64,000 nt of DNA from NCBI GenBank assembly GCA_900752195.1, contig CAADUJ010000006.1, positions 62,001 to 126,000 of the forward strand, given 5' to 3'. Of the stretch, positions 44,323-53,636 are shown one piece after another. Both the position numbers and the translations under genes were made by a program. The notes under the pieces are model-generated. The model was not told where the DNA came from. It was given only the letters and a program-made list of their open reading frames with translations, and ran no database searches. Numbering within the stretch: position 1 is the stretch's first letter; each line of letters starts with the position of its first letter. The DNA is from an uncultured Negativicutes bacterium (GTDB lineage Bacteria > Bacillota > Negativicutes > Veillonellales > Megasphaeraceae).

Positions 44323-45642
44323 TTACCCAATGAAAACGTTCAATACGAGAACGCCTGCAAGGCCCATGACAGCAATGATGGTTTCCAATGCGCACCAGGT
44401 GCGAACGGTCTGCTGTACCGTAAGGCCAAAGAATTCTTTAAAGAGCCAGAAGCCAGGATCATTAGGCGGGCTGAAGATAAGCGAACCTGCGCCAGTAGCC
44501 AATACCATCAGTTCCGGGCTCACACCTGTAACGGCACAAATAGGAGCTGCGATGCCGCCAGCTGTCAATGCCGCAACGGTAGCAGAACCACAAGCGGTAC
44601 GAATTACAGCTGCAACGACCCAGGCCATGAGGAGCGGCGACAAGTTCGACTGTGCTGCGATCTGGCCGATATACTGCCCTACGCCGCTATCGATGAGGAC
44701 CTGTTTCAATGCACCGCCAGCACCTACGATGAGAAGGATCATGGCAATCGTCAAAACGGCATCTTGAACAGTCTTCATGATATCTTCCATAGATTTTCCG
44801 CGGCCGATACCGAAGGTATAAAGAGCGATGGCAACGGAAATCGTTAACGCCATATCAGGCTGACCTAAGAATACGAGGACGTGACGGACCGGAGATTCAC
44901 CAGCCATGGTGAGCTTGGCTACAGCCGAAGCGGCCATGAGGATAACCGGTACAAGTGCCGTGAATACGGAAATACCAAAGCTTGGCATTTCTTCATCCTT
45001 AAAGATTTTCGGGTTGTACATGCCCTTGGGAATTTCCGGATTGATGCTTTTTGTAAAATTGCAGAACACAGGGCCTGCGACAATAGCCGTTGGGATGGCG
45101 ATGATAGCGCCATAAATCAAGGTCGTTCCAATATCGGCATTGTAAATAATGGAAATAGCCGTCGGTCCCGGATGAGGTGGCAGGAAGCCGTGGGTAACGG
45201 ACAAAGCTGCAGCCATGGGGATACCGACTTCAAGAAGAGGAATCTTCGCTTCAGCAGCAATCGTAAAGACCAAGGGAATGAGCAACACAAAGCCAATTTC
45301 GTAAAATAACGCAATACCAACGATAAAACCAGTGAGGCATACAGCCCATTTTACCTTTTCTCTGCCAAATACGTTGATAAGTGTCGTTGCAATACGCTGG
45401 GCACCGCCGCTTTCTGCCATAAGTTTCCCAAGCATAGCGCCGAACGAAACGACGATGGCCAGGCCGCCTAACGTTCCGCCTAACCCTTTTTCGATAGTCG
45501 GGATGAGCTTGTCGATAGGCATGCCTTCTGCAAGGCCGACGCATCCAGCAACGAGAAGCAAGGCTAAGAAGCTATTCAGCTTGACCTTTACAATGAGGAA
45601 AAACAGGATAAGTATACCGATAGCGAGTATGACGAGTGGCAT
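44323..45642 (-). CDS. gntP: Gluconate permease, GntP family
   Basis: 439 residues with about 12-14 membrane segments. GFLPPHPGPTAI near residue 150 and the C-terminal TGAGSLIFSPPNDPGFWLFKEFFGLT are signatures of GntP-type gluconate:H+ symporters. Imports gluconate or a related aldonate. AAAGGAGG precedes the ATG. Lies between gnd and the RpiR regulator; the operon supports gluconate as substrate. Confidence 0.93.
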   Translation of the reverse strand: MPLVILAIGILILFFLIVKVKLNSFLALLLVAGCVGLAEGMPIDKLIPTIEKGLGGTLGGLAIVVSFGAMLGKLMAESGGAQRIATTLINVFGREKVKWAVCLTGFIVGIALFYEIGFVLLIPLVFTIAAEAKIPLLEVGIPMAAALSVTHGFLPPHPGPTAISIIYNADIGTTLIYGAIIAIPTAIVAGPVFCNFTKSINPEIPKGMYNPKIFKDEEMPSFGISVFTALVPVILMAASAVAKLTMAGESPVRHVLVFLGQPDMALTISVAIALYTFGIGRGKSMEDIMKTVQDAVLTIAMILLIVGAGGALKQVLIDSGVGQYIGQIAAQSNLSPLLMAWVVAAVIRTACGSATVAALTAGGIAAPICAVTGVSPELMVLATGAGSLIFSPPNDPGFWLFKEFFGLTVQQTVRTWCALETIIAVMGLAGVLVLNVFIG

Positions 45643-45657
45643 AAATAAAACCTCCTT

Positions 45658-47070
45658 TTATTTTGTATAATGCTCTTGCCATTGATGATGAAAAATGCCA
45701 TCTTTATCAGTACGTGAAAATGTATGAGCACCAAAGTAATCGCGTAACGCCTGGATCAGGTTTGCACCTACGCAGGGACTGCTGTAACTATCCATATACT
45801 GGAGAGCTGCAGAAAATGCAGGAATGGGGATGCCTGCCTGTACAGCCGTCGTGATGACGTTGCGCAGAGCACCTTGGTTTTCATTGATTTTTGTCAGGAA
45901 GAACTCATCGAAGATAAGGTTTTCCAACTGCCCATTTCGTGTATAGGCTTCAGTAATCTTATTGAGGAATTCAGCCTGGATGATGCAGCCTGCCCGAAAA
46001 ATAGAAGCAATGGCACCATAATCGAGGTTCCAGCCATATGTGTCGGAAGCACTGCGATATAGGGAAAATCCCTGCGCATAGGCGATGATTTTCGCCGCAT
46101 AGAGGCTCTTGCGGACAGTTTCGACAAATTCATCGCCCCGTTGTGCCGTAATAGCCGGACGCGCAATGGCCTTCTGGGCCTTCGGACGACCTGAAAGATT
46201 GGACATGACACGGGCATTACAAGCTGCCGTAATCATGGATATATCGATGCCTTCCTTCATGGATTCAATACTCGTCCAGCGTCCCGTTCCCTTCTGGCCC
46301 GATGCATCGACAATATAGTCGACGACATAGCCGCCAGCCGGGTCTTCTTCTGCAAAGATGTCCGCTGCAATACCGATGAGGAAGCTCTTCAATTCGCCTT
46401 GGTTCCATTCATGGAGAATCTTGGAAATAGCGAGATTATCATAGCCGCCGACAACTTTAAGGAGAAGGCACGCTTCTGCAATGAGCTGCATGTCAGCGTA
46501 TTCAATACCATTGTGGACCATTTTCACAAAATGGCCTGCCCCATCTTCACCAATATAGGTACAACAAGGCTTGCCGTCACTGGCTTTTGCTGCAATGGCT
46601 TCATAAATCGGTTGGATTTCACTATACGTTTCCTTATTGCCACCAGGCATGATGGCCGGACCGCGACGGGCACCAGTTTCACCACCAGAAATCCCCATGC
46701 CGTAGAAATGGATTCCCGATTCATTGCACCGGTCATAGCGGCGCTTCGTATCTTCAAAAAACGAATTGCCACCATCGATGATGATATCGCCTTCTTCTAA
46801 AACAGGTATGAGTTGGTCGATCATACTGTCTACGGGAGCGCCAGCCATAATCATGAGCATGATTTTCCGGGGCCTTTTCAGAGATTGAACAAATTCTTTC
46901 AGATCGTAATAAGGTGTAATATTGTCATGTGGCCGATTTTCGACAAAGGCTTTTGTCAAATCAGGCGTATAGTTATATACGGAAACGTGAAAATGGTGGT
47001 CGGCCATATTCAAAGCCAGATTGCTGCCCATGACAGCCATGCCGACGACACCAATATCCTGTGATGCCAT
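45658..47070 (-). CDS. gnd: 6-phosphogluconate dehydrogenase, decarboxylating
   Basis: 470 residues, the long form. N-terminal Rossmann domain GVVGMAVMGSNLALNMADH, catalytic region GMGISGGETGARRGPAIMPGG and substrate-binding MVHNGIEYADMQLIAE, then the helical dimer domain and C-terminal tail. It oxidises and decarboxylates 6-phosphogluconate to ribulose-5-phosphate, with NADP expected. It takes the product of GntK directly. AAGGAGG precedes the ATG. Confidence 0.97.
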   Translation of the reverse strand: MASQDIGVVGMAVMGSNLALNMADHHFHVSVYNYTPDLTKAFVENRPHDNITPYYDLKEFVQSLKRPRKIMLMIMAGAPVDSMIDQLIPVLEEGDIIIDGGNSFFEDTKRRYDRCNESGIHFYGMGISGGETGARRGPAIMPGGNKETYSEIQPIYEAIAAKASDGKPCCTYIGEDGAGHFVKMVHNGIEYADMQLIAEACLLLKVVGGYDNLAISKILHEWNQGELKSFLIGIAADIFAEEDPAGGYVVDYIVDASGQKGTGRWTSIESMKEGIDISMITAACNARVMSNLSGRPKAQKAIARPAITAQRGDEFVETVRKSLYAAKIIAYAQGFSLYRSASDTYGWNLDYGAIASIFRAGCIIQAEFLNKITEAYTRNGQLENLIFDEFFLTKINENQGALRNVITTAVQAGIPIPAFSAALQYMDSYSSPCVGANLIQALRDYFGAHTFSRTDKDGIFHHQWQEHYTK

Positions 47071-47091
47071 ACTGTATTTCCTCCTTGATGG

Positions 47092-48648
47092 TCAGATTTT
47101 TTTCTGATATGCTGCAATATCGGAAAATTCCTGCTGCAGGTTATGATAAAGGCGAACGAAAATATCATAGAGTTCTTTATAGGTTTGTACATTTTCTTCT
47201 TCCGGCGTATAGACTTTTTTAGCGTGAACTAAATGAGCCGTATCTGTAATATCCTTTAATGTACCGCTGGAAATGAAGCCCAGTACAGCGGCACCGAAAG
47301 CGGCACCTTCACTATTATTAGGAAGGGTGATAGGCGAATTGAGGACATCCGTCAAAATCTGAAGCCATAATTTTGATTTCGTAAAGCTGCCGCTGACGCG
47401 GATATCTTTGATTTCACCAAAGGAACGAAGAGCCGTCATAACGCTGTTCAGGCTGTAGCAAATACCTTCCATGACGGCACGGATCATGTGAGACCGGCTG
47501 TGATTCAGGGAAAAACCAAAGAACATCCCCCGCAGTTCCGAGTTCCAGTATGGTGCTCGTTCACCTGTAAAGCAAGGCAGGCAAATCAAACCATCTGCGC
47601 CGGCATCAACGTGTTCTGCCTTCATGGTCATCAAATCGTACGGATCGATGTCAAGACTTTCTAGCGTATTACCGCCATAATGGCAAATCTTATCACGGAC
47701 CCAGCGAAGAATCATGCCACCATTATTAATGGCACCACCAGCTACCCACATATCATCCGTCAGGTTGTAGCACCAGGTACGCATCTGCGGGTCTGTTTTC
47801 GGCTGCTTCGTCAACATCCGCAAGGCGCCACTTGTGCCGATTGTACAGCTGAGCTGGCCTGGCTGCACAGCGCCGATGCCGACGTTGACAAGAACACCAT
47901 CGGTTGCGCCAATGACGACGGGTAATCCTTTAGGAAGATGCATTTTCGTCGCAGCTTCATCTGTAACGGATTTACTATACGTCGTGGAGACGACAGGCGG
48001 CATCTGTTCTTTCGTCACACCTGCATAAGACAGGATTTCATCATCCCAATCGAGAGTGTATTCGTTATACATCCCGCTTGTAGACGCTGCCGATTTATCG
48101 ATGACCCATTCTCCTGTAAGGTGATAGAAGAGGTAATCTTTTAAAGATCCTACATATTTCATCTGCGAAAACAGTTCAGGCTGGTTCTTGCGCAGCCATA
48201 TGATTTTTGCAAAAGGATAGCACGCGTGGATAGGACAACCTGTCCGTTCATAAAAGGAACGGCTCAGAGCCGCGTCTTGCTTGATTTCCCGGACGATGTC
48301 AGTGCTGCGACTATCGGCCCAGGTCTGCATATCCATGAGAGGTTCTAGATTTTCATCAAGACCGGCAAAGCTGTGCATGACCGTACTCAAGGCCACACCT
48401 GCCAGCTCCTTATTTTTATAGCGAAGCTGATCCGATGTGTTGCGGATTACTTCTTCTACAGCTTCAAGGATCTGGAGTGGACTTTCTTCAGCCCAGTCCG
48501 GATGGGGAGTCAAAAGAGGATAAAACGCTTCAGACGAGCAAACATTCGTCCCATCTTCCGTATACGCAATAGCTCGGACACCTGTCGTGCCAAGGTCGAC
48601 GCCGATCCACACTTCCTGGTTGGCTGATTCCATCGGTACTGTACTCAT
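47092..48648 (-). CDS. gntK: Gluconokinase (FGGY family)
   Basis: 518 residues from the ATG at 48646-48648 (AAGGATG upstream; a TTG two codons earlier is also open). Two FGGY actin-like domains: IGVDLGTTGVRAIAYTEDG at the N-terminus and TIGTSGALRM, GGAINNGGMILRW, then CLPCFTGERAPYWNSELRG in the second half. It resembles GntK of Bacillus more than xylulokinase, and the adjacent gnd and gntP support gluconate as substrate. It phosphorylates gluconate to 6-phosphogluconate. Confidence 0.9.
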   Translation of the reverse strand: MSTVPMESANQEVWIGVDLGTTGVRAIAYTEDGTNVCSSEAFYPLLTPHPDWAEESPLQILEAVEEVIRNTSDQLRYKNKELAGVALSTVMHSFAGLDENLEPLMDMQTWADSRSTDIVREIKQDAALSRSFYERTGCPIHACYPFAKIIWLRKNQPELFSQMKYVGSLKDYLFYHLTGEWVIDKSAASTSGMYNEYTLDWDDEILSYAGVTKEQMPPVVSTTYSKSVTDEAATKMHLPKGLPVVIGATDGVLVNVGIGAVQPGQLSCTIGTSGALRMLTKQPKTDPQMRTWCYNLTDDMWVAGGAINNGGMILRWVRDKICHYGGNTLESLDIDPYDLMTMKAEHVDAGADGLICLPCFTGERAPYWNSELRGMFFGFSLNHSRSHMIRAVMEGICYSLNSVMTALRSFGEIKDIRVSGSFTKSKLWLQILTDVLNSPITLPNNSEGAAFGAAVLGFISSGTLKDITDTAHLVHAKKVYTPEEENVQTYKELYDIFVRLYHNLQQEFSDIAAYQKKI

Positions 48649-48714
48649 ATTCAATCATCCTTTCTCGTTATCTACATATTCGATCAGGCATCAATGACGA
48701 TTCATTTCGTCTTT

Positions 48715-48743
48715 ATTATACGGGTATTCACCCTTTAATGCAA
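48715..48743 (-). promoter_or_regulatory. Promoter of the gluconate operon
   Basis: Minus-strand TTGCAT (48738-48743), 17 bases, TATAAT (48715-48720), 66 bases before the gntK start. Confidence 0.72.
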
Positions 48744-48770
48744 TATAAATATCATTTTTATTTTGTTTTT

Positions 48771-48788
48771 ATGATATTTTTATATCAT
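48771..48788. promoter_or_regulatory. Inverted repeat upstream of gnt promoter, candidate RpiR operator
   Basis: Perfect repeat ATGATAT (48771-48777), four T, ATATCAT (48782-48788). A second partial copy with ATATCAT lies at about 48744-48756 beside the -35. Position upstream of the promoter suits an activator or looping repressor. The assignment to the RpiR protein is inference. Confidence 0.5.
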
Positions 48789-48819
48789 CATTACAACGAC
48801 CCCTATTCCTTACATACAT

Positions 48820-48851
48820 AAAAAAACTCGGCATCCCGCAAGATACCGAGT
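48820..48851 (-). terminator. Intrinsic terminator after the flavodoxin-like reductase
   Basis: Stem ACTCGG (48826-48831) / CCGAGT (48846-48851), followed by seven T on the minus strand. Confidence 0.82.
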
Positions 48852-48915
48852 AGTACAGACCTATTAGTACAATACTATTTACTTTTTAAGAAAAATACGA
48901 CCTGCGTCGAAGCCC

Positions 48916-49479
48916 TTACCGGATGAAGTTTGTCTTGATTTTTCCTTCCGCTTCCGGTACTGTAATACCAACTTTCTTGCCAGCTTCGATACATTTCAGT
49001 ATCCACGCCATATTACGACCTAACACGCGCATAATCTGGAGACCTTCTTCATCTCTCATAACTTCTTGCGGCGTATTGCCATGGACCATCGGCCAATAGT
49101 TAGAGCCTACACTGATCATTTGATGATAGGAAATGTATTTATTGAGAACATCTAAGGTTGCTGTCGTACCAGCACGACGAGCAGAAGCCACAGTAGCCCC
49201 TACTTTGTGTGCCAGAGCGGCACCCGCTTTTCCAGCCAGTTTATCCATGAACATGACGATTTCTCCTGACGGCGATGCCCAATACACAGGAGAACCAATG
49301 ACGATACCATCAGCATTCTTCACTTTTTCGGCTACAGCAGAAACGGCTTCATCGGACGGGATAGCGTGAATCACTTCCGCATCGATGCCTTCTTCCCGAA
49401 GAGTATCGGCCACGACGGACAAGGCTGTATACGTACATCCTTTTTCACGGCGACTGCCATTCAATAAGATAACTTTCAT
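48916..49479 (-). CDS. NADPH-dependent FMN reductase / flavodoxin-fold protein
   Basis: 187 residues. The FMN phosphate loop LLNGSRREKGCTYTAL (residues 4-19) and the middle segment GIVIGSPVYWASPSGEIVMFMDKL are typical of the flavodoxin_2 / FMN-reductase superfamily. It likely reduces FMN or a quinone-like compound; the partner is unknown. AAGGAGG before the ATG; 65 bases after the P-loop/Asp23 gene and closed by its own terminator. Confidence 0.87.
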   Translation of the reverse strand: MKVILLNGSRREKGCTYTALSVVADTLREEGIDAEVIHAIPSDEAVSAVAEKVKNADGIVIGSPVYWASPSGEIVMFMDKLAGKAGAALAHKVGATVASARRAGTTATLDVLNKYISYHQMISVGSNYWPMVHGNTPQEVMRDEEGLQIMRVLGRNMAWILKCIEAGKKVGITVPEAEGKIKTNFIR

Positions 49480-49544
49480 AGGTGATTCCTCCTTACAACA
49501 AAATCAATATATAACACTAGGATTTCCTACATAGCACAGGTTTT

Positions 49545-50369
49545 TCAGTCCTTTATAATGTCACGAATCGTAATCTTCATGACCTCTACGGACATTCCCG
49601 TCGTATACTGGATTTCCTGTTGGATTGCATTTTTAATATGTACCATGACATGCTTGATGTTGATACCATATAAAAGGGTCACTGTCAGGACGATGGCAAG
49701 ACCATTATCATCGGAATTATAATTCTTTGCCACCTTGATGCGATTGACTTTCGCTATGCCTTCCATATCCTTCAATGTATGACGGATAAGGGAAAACAAG
49801 ACGTCATCAGAAAAGATGAGCTTGCCATAATAGCTAAAGACAGGACGGACGACGGATTGCTCGATGTCAGCTTTCTTGCCGTTACGAGCTTTCAAGAAAG
49901 AGCGGATAGGGTCGAGAAGATACCCGTGAAAGTGCGATTTCAGCTCCATCGTCGGAACCGGAATGATATGCTTTCCCTCTTTTATCCGGATTTCCCGGGC
50001 TTTCTGGATATCCTCCTTCGTTGAAACATCTTCTATACGAATGAATTCCTGCGCCTGTGGTAACTGCAATGACTGACAGATACGAAAAATCATATGACGT
50101 GACGTACCTAAAATGAGCAGTCTGTCCACCTGGATGGCTTGTAAAGCCTGGCGCATGACCTCTGCATCATGGGGATCCATAAAAATAGCACACCGTACCG
50201 CTTGCATCCTGTTTTTCTCATCTTTTGCAGAATGGCCTGCGATAATACGGTTTTCATAAATCAACAAACCATCATCTATGATGCAGTTAATATTATGATC
50301 ATGGGCAACGACAAGAGCATGATGGCTCTTACCCGTTCCACTGGAGCCAATGAATCCAATCGTCTTCAT
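49545..50369 (-). CDS. P-loop ATPase domain fused to Asp23/Gls24-like domain, function unknown
   Basis: 274 residues. The N-terminus is a nucleotide-binding domain with Walker A GSSGTGKSHHA (about residues 8-18), AIFMDPHDAEVMRQAL and LLILGTSRHMI. The C-terminal third (about 165-274; EQSVVRPVFSYYGKLIFSDDVL, VNRIKVAKNY, VMVHIKNAIQQEI) resembles the Asp23/Gls24 envelope-stress family. No membrane segment. The ATG at 50367-50369 is seven bases after GAGGT; another ATG at 50375 overlaps the PHP stop codon. Last gene of the pepA-PHP operon. A regulatory ATPase at the envelope is possible, but this is inference. Confidence 0.72.
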   Translation of the reverse strand: MKTIGFIGSSGTGKSHHALVVAHDHNINCIIDDGLLIYENRIIAGHSAKDEKNRMQAVRCAIFMDPHDAEVMRQALQAIQVDRLLILGTSRHMIFRICQSLQLPQAQEFIRIEDVSTKEDIQKAREIRIKEGKHIIPVPTMELKSHFHGYLLDPIRSFLKARNGKKADIEQSVVRPVFSYYGKLIFSDDVLFSLIRHTLKDMEGIAKVNRIKVAKNYNSDDNGLAIVLTVTLLYGINIKHVMVHIKNAIQQEIQYTTGMSVEVMKITIRDIIKD

Positions 50370-50374
50370 AGACA

Positions 50375-51169
50375 TTACCTCACTAACACATCGGATACCT
50401 GGCTTTTCTGAATAGAAAAATCACCAAGTCGTTCTGGATACCGTCCTGGTGTACCGTGAAAATCAGAGCCACCACTAACGAGCCATTTCCGTTTCTTTAC
50501 GATTTGAAGAAATTCATCAAAACGGCCCCGGTTATTAGGATGATACACTTCAAGGCCATCGAAGGAATACCGTAGCACATCATGCAAAGTCCGCTTTAAA
50601 AGACCCGGATGTGCCAATATGGCATAGCCCTTCGCCTCGTGGATACGAGTGATACATTCATCAATACGGTTGCGATGATATGGTACGTAAGCAGGACCAT
50701 TGCGATATAACAGCTCGTCAAAGACGGCATGGACATCAGAAAAGTATCCTTTTTCCACTAAGAGTCTGGCAATATGAGGACGGCCGACAGTACCGCCCTG
50801 CGCAGCCCGTTCTTCCAAAGTTTTGCGATCTAAATCGTATCCAAGAGAAATACACTTATCGACAATTTCCATGGCCCTTTTGAAACGTCGTTCACGAAAA
50901 CGCCGGCAATAGTCAACTAAGACCGGAGCAGACGGATCGATGTGGAGTCCTAAAATATGGACATCTTCCCCGTCGTATTCACTGCTCATTTCAATACCAG
51001 GGATGACTGTTATGCCATCGGCAAATGTATGGCCATGATACGCAGCTACCGTATCATGGTCTGTAATGGATAGAATGCGAATGCCTCGTTCTGCAGCCAT
51101 TGCTGTAAGCTGTTCTGGCGTATAAACGCCATCGGAACAAGTCGTATGCATATGAAGATCGACATTCAT
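50375..51169 (-). CDS. PHP-domain phosphoesterase (YciV/RnaAM-like)
   Basis: 264 residues. PHP metal motifs: VDLHMHTTCSDG at the N-terminus, SITDHDTV, IPGIEMSSEYDGEDVHILGLHID, a helical insertion, YAILAHPGLL and GGSDFHG. Homologues act as 3',5'-nucleoside bisphosphate phosphatases or 5'-3' exoribonucleases on short RNA. It overlaps pepA by four bases and abuts the P-loop/Asp23 gene. Confidence 0.88.
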   Translation of the reverse strand: MNVDLHMHTTCSDGVYTPEQLTAMAAERGIRILSITDHDTVAAYHGHTFADGITVIPGIEMSSEYDGEDVHILGLHIDPSAPVLVDYCRRFRERRFKRAMEIVDKCISLGYDLDRKTLEERAAQGGTVGRPHIARLLVEKGYFSDVHAVFDELLYRNGPAYVPYHRNRIDECITRIHEAKGYAILAHPGLLKRTLHDVLRYSFDGLEVYHPNNRGRFDEFLQIVKKRKWLVSGGSDFHGTPGRYPERLGDFSIQKSQVSDVLVR

Positions 51170-52620
51170 ATCTTACCACCCCGAATCAATTCTAAGACCG
51201 TTTTGATTCCCGTACCGGTAGCCCCGACGAAGCCCGTTTCATCTTTGTGCTCCTTAAAGGCCGTACCGGCTATATCAAAGTGAATCCACGGCGTATTCCC
51301 CTTGATGAACTGTTTGATAAAGAGTCCCGCTGTAATGGCTCCTCCTTCAGGACCGCCAACATTTTTCATATCGGCAACGTCACTGCGAAGCTGCCGTGCA
51401 TAGTCTTCATCAGCCGGAAGCTGCCATACCCGTTCGTGGACCCGTTCTGCCGCCTGGAAGACGCGGTTCATCCATTCCTGATCATTGCCGATCATGCCGG
51501 AACGAACCACTCCCAAGGCAGAAACACAAGCTCCTGTAAGAGTGGCAAAATCAATAATCTTCGTCGCCCCCTTATCCTGGGCATATGCGACGGCATCGGC
51601 CAGGAGAAGCCGCCCTTCCGCATCGGTATTCTTGATTTCTACAGTCTTGCCATTATACATGGTAATGACATCATCAACGTGATAACTCATGCCCGATGGC
51701 ATATTTTCAGCCAGTGGCATAATAGCCATGACGTTGACGGGGTATTTCAACTTCATGAGGGCCTGAATGATGCCAAGAGCTGTTGCTGCACCAGCCATAT
51801 CGTCCTTCATGAATTCCAATCCTTTATGAGACTTCAGGGAAATGCCACCACTATCATATATAACGCCCTTACCTACGATAGCGAGTACTTTGTTGCTCTT
51901 CACATCGCCACGATATAACACGCTCACGAGCTGGGGCGGGTTGGCACTGCCTTTCCCAACGGCAACGATGCCCCCCATATTTCGTTTTTCCAGATTCCAC
52001 TTATTGAGTGATTCTACCGTAACCGTATCACCTTGACAGATTTCCTGTACTTTTTCAGCAAATTTTCGCGGCGTCAACTCGTTGGAAGGCATGTTCGTCA
52101 AATCGCGGGCCATATAAATAGCATCATAAATGGCAGTGTATACATAACAGAGGGAATTTAATTCTTTGGGCTGGAGTCTCGATGTAATCAGGTTGATGTT
52201 CTTGACGATTTTCGTATCAGGTTTTGACTTGTACTTCTTAAATTCATAATTTCTATATAAGAGTCCGTCTACAAGCGATGTAATATCCATATCAAGAGTA
52301 TCGATGAGAAGAGCCAGCTCACTGACATGCTCCTTCATGGCCGCCTGCATAATGCGGCAAGCAACGCGAAAATCTTCATACATCGAATAATGGACCGGCT
52401 TGTCGTCAAGTCCGACAAGGAGATACGTATGGATTTTGTTGCCCCCTGTACAGTGGAACGTATAAAGGGACTGATAATTCATAAGCTCTGGCCGTTCATT
52501 TACAAAAATTTTTAACGCCGCCGCATCTTCTTTGGGAATGCTCTTTAATGCCGTCATCCTCTTATCTACGCCAACGACGAGAATATCAAAACTACCATTG
52601 CCATTACACGTAATCATCAT
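51166..52620 (-). CDS. pepA: Leucyl aminopeptidase, family M17
   Basis: 484 residues. The C-terminal catalytic domain has the two-metal motif NTDAEGRLLLADAVAYA (about 335-350), KGVIYDSGGISLKS with metal and lysine ligands, and GAITAGLFIKQFI near the end. The N-terminal domain is divergent. It removes N-terminal residues from peptides in the cytoplasm. The ATG at 52618-52620 is six bases after AAGGAG. First gene of a three-gene operon behind the promoter at 52686-52715. Confidence 0.95.
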   Translation of the reverse strand: MMITCNGNGSFDILVVGVDKRMTALKSIPKEDAAALKIFVNERPELMNYQSLYTFHCTGGNKIHTYLLVGLDDKPVHYSMYEDFRVACRIMQAAMKEHVSELALLIDTLDMDITSLVDGLLYRNYEFKKYKSKPDTKIVKNINLITSRLQPKELNSLCYVYTAIYDAIYMARDLTNMPSNELTPRKFAEKVQEICQGDTVTVESLNKWNLEKRNMGGIVAVGKGSANPPQLVSVLYRGDVKSNKVLAIVGKGVIYDSGGISLKSHKGLEFMKDDMAGAATALGIIQALMKLKYPVNVMAIMPLAENMPSGMSYHVDDVITMYNGKTVEIKNTDAEGRLLLADAVAYAQDKGATKIIDFATLTGACVSALGVVRSGMIGNDQEWMNRVFQAAERVHERVWQLPADEDYARQLRSDVADMKNVGGPEGGAITAGLFIKQFIKGNTPWIHFDIAGTAFKEHKDETGFVGATGTGIKTVLELIRGGKI

Positions 52621-52685
52621 CCATCGCTCCTTGAAATCATTTTGTTATGCACCAAGCCCTACACGTGCACTAGGTATTCTAATTC

Positions 52686-52715
52686 ATTATAGTCGATGGA
52701 GTGTAAACTGGTCAA
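52686..52715 (-). promoter_or_regulatory. Promoter of the pepA operon
   Basis: Minus-strand TTGACC (52710-52715), 18 bases, TATAAT (52686-52691), about 65 bases before pepA. Confidence 0.7.
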
Positions 52716-52878
52716 GCACGTTACAATACGGGAGGCCAGCTCCTCATCGCCTGACCAATACCGCTTAGACGCCTTTTAACTGCGTCATCTTCCGTCAACG
52801 CAGCCCTGATTCCTCGTCAAAGCACTAATCATAAATTATTTTATAAGCAAACCAGGTCTCCCGTGCCAGGATTGCAGG
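52716..52878. other. Intergenic stretch between tetR end and pepA promoter
   Basis: No gene is seen. A possible hairpin CTGCGT / ACGCAG lies near 52780-52804, and AT-rich sequence near 52830-52850. No T-tract terminator for the tetR gene is obvious. It may carry upstream promoter elements. Confidence 0.4.
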
Positions 52879-53466
52879 TTACTCTCTCGCCTTCCCGAAT
52901 CCTTTCACCATGAATGTAAAAAGTTTCGCTTGAAACTGATACCAGTGCATATCTTTCTTAAATCCCATGGAACGGTTCACATACAGTGCCCCATACAGGA
53001 CGAATATGAAGAATTTTTCGGCCTCAAACAGCGTAAGTCCCATTTCTTCTTTCAAAAACGGCACAACGGAGTCCCGTTCCCGCTCATAGATGCGATCCAT
53101 AATCAATGATAACAAGGTCCCATCTTTCAATAACGTAGCGATTTTCGGATCTGGAGCAATTTGCTGACATACCGGTAAAAAAGGATCTACATCTGCTATA
53201 GAAGACACCGTTTTAGCCCCTTCGAATACCTCAAAGGCTTCTTTCCAATGCTGAATCGGTCGATGCAATTCAATCTGGTCAATTGCCTCATCAACAATGT
53301 CATAGAGGACATCGCTGACATTATGGTAATGGTTATAAAAGGTTGAACGCTGGACATGGGCTTCCTTACATAATGCCGATACGGTCATCTGCGCATACGA
53401 CGAAACACCGACACGTTTGATGAAAGCATCCTTAATGAGTTGCTTCGTATAGGCTGTACGTTTCAA
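52879..53466 (-). CDS. TetR/AcrR-family transcriptional regulator
   Basis: 195 residues. The N-terminal HTH (about 8-55; TKQLIKDAFIKRVG...MTVSALCKEAHVQRSTFYNHYHN) is followed by an all-helical ligand domain of the TetR_C group often seen in Firmicutes. The start is a TTG at 53464-53466 preceded by AGGAGG; no in-frame ATG fits. It is divergent from the MBL hydrolase with inverted repeats between, the classic local-repressor arrangement. Ligand unknown. Confidence 0.87.
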   Translation of the reverse strand: MKRTAYTKQLIKDAFIKRVGVSSYAQMTVSALCKEAHVQRSTFYNHYHNVSDVLYDIVDEAIDQIELHRPIQHWKEAFEVFEGAKTVSSIADVDPFLPVCQQIAPDPKIATLLKDGTLLSLIMDRIYERERDSVVPFLKEEMGLTLFEAEKFFIFVLYGALYVNRSMGFKKDMHWYQFQAKLFTFMVKGFGKARE

Positions 53467-53496
53467 TACAATCGACCTCCTAAAACTACATAATTG

Positions 53497-53527
53497 TACA
53501 AACTGTCCATTAAATGTACAGTTTGTA
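53497..53527. promoter_or_regulatory. Ten-base inverted repeat, candidate TetR operator
   Basis: Perfect arms TACAAACTGT (53497-53506) and ACAGTTTGTA (53518-53527) around 11 bases, 30 bases upstream of the tetR start, where a bound repressor would block its own transcription. Confidence 0.65.
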
Positions 53528-53538
53528 TTCTTTTGTCG

Positions 53539-53567
53539 TTGTGTATACCAGTATAGGCCTTTATACT
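53539..53567 (+). promoter_or_regulatory. Promoter of the MBL hydrolase, overlapped by an inverted repeat
   Basis: TTGTGT (53539-53544), 17 bases, TATACT (53562-53567). AGTATA (53550-53555) and TATACT (53562-53567) form a six-base inverted repeat covering the spacer and the -10, a likely second operator. Confidence 0.55.
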
Positions 53568-53636
53568 ACACATGGCTAGAGAAAATAAACTTATATACAG
53601 AGCGTACTGTATGCAAACTTGTATGGAGGTCTACCA

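Noticed and set aside
52716..52878. Small RNA or small gene between tetR and pepA
   Set aside because: Only a weak hairpin is visible, with no promoter directed into it and no terminator.
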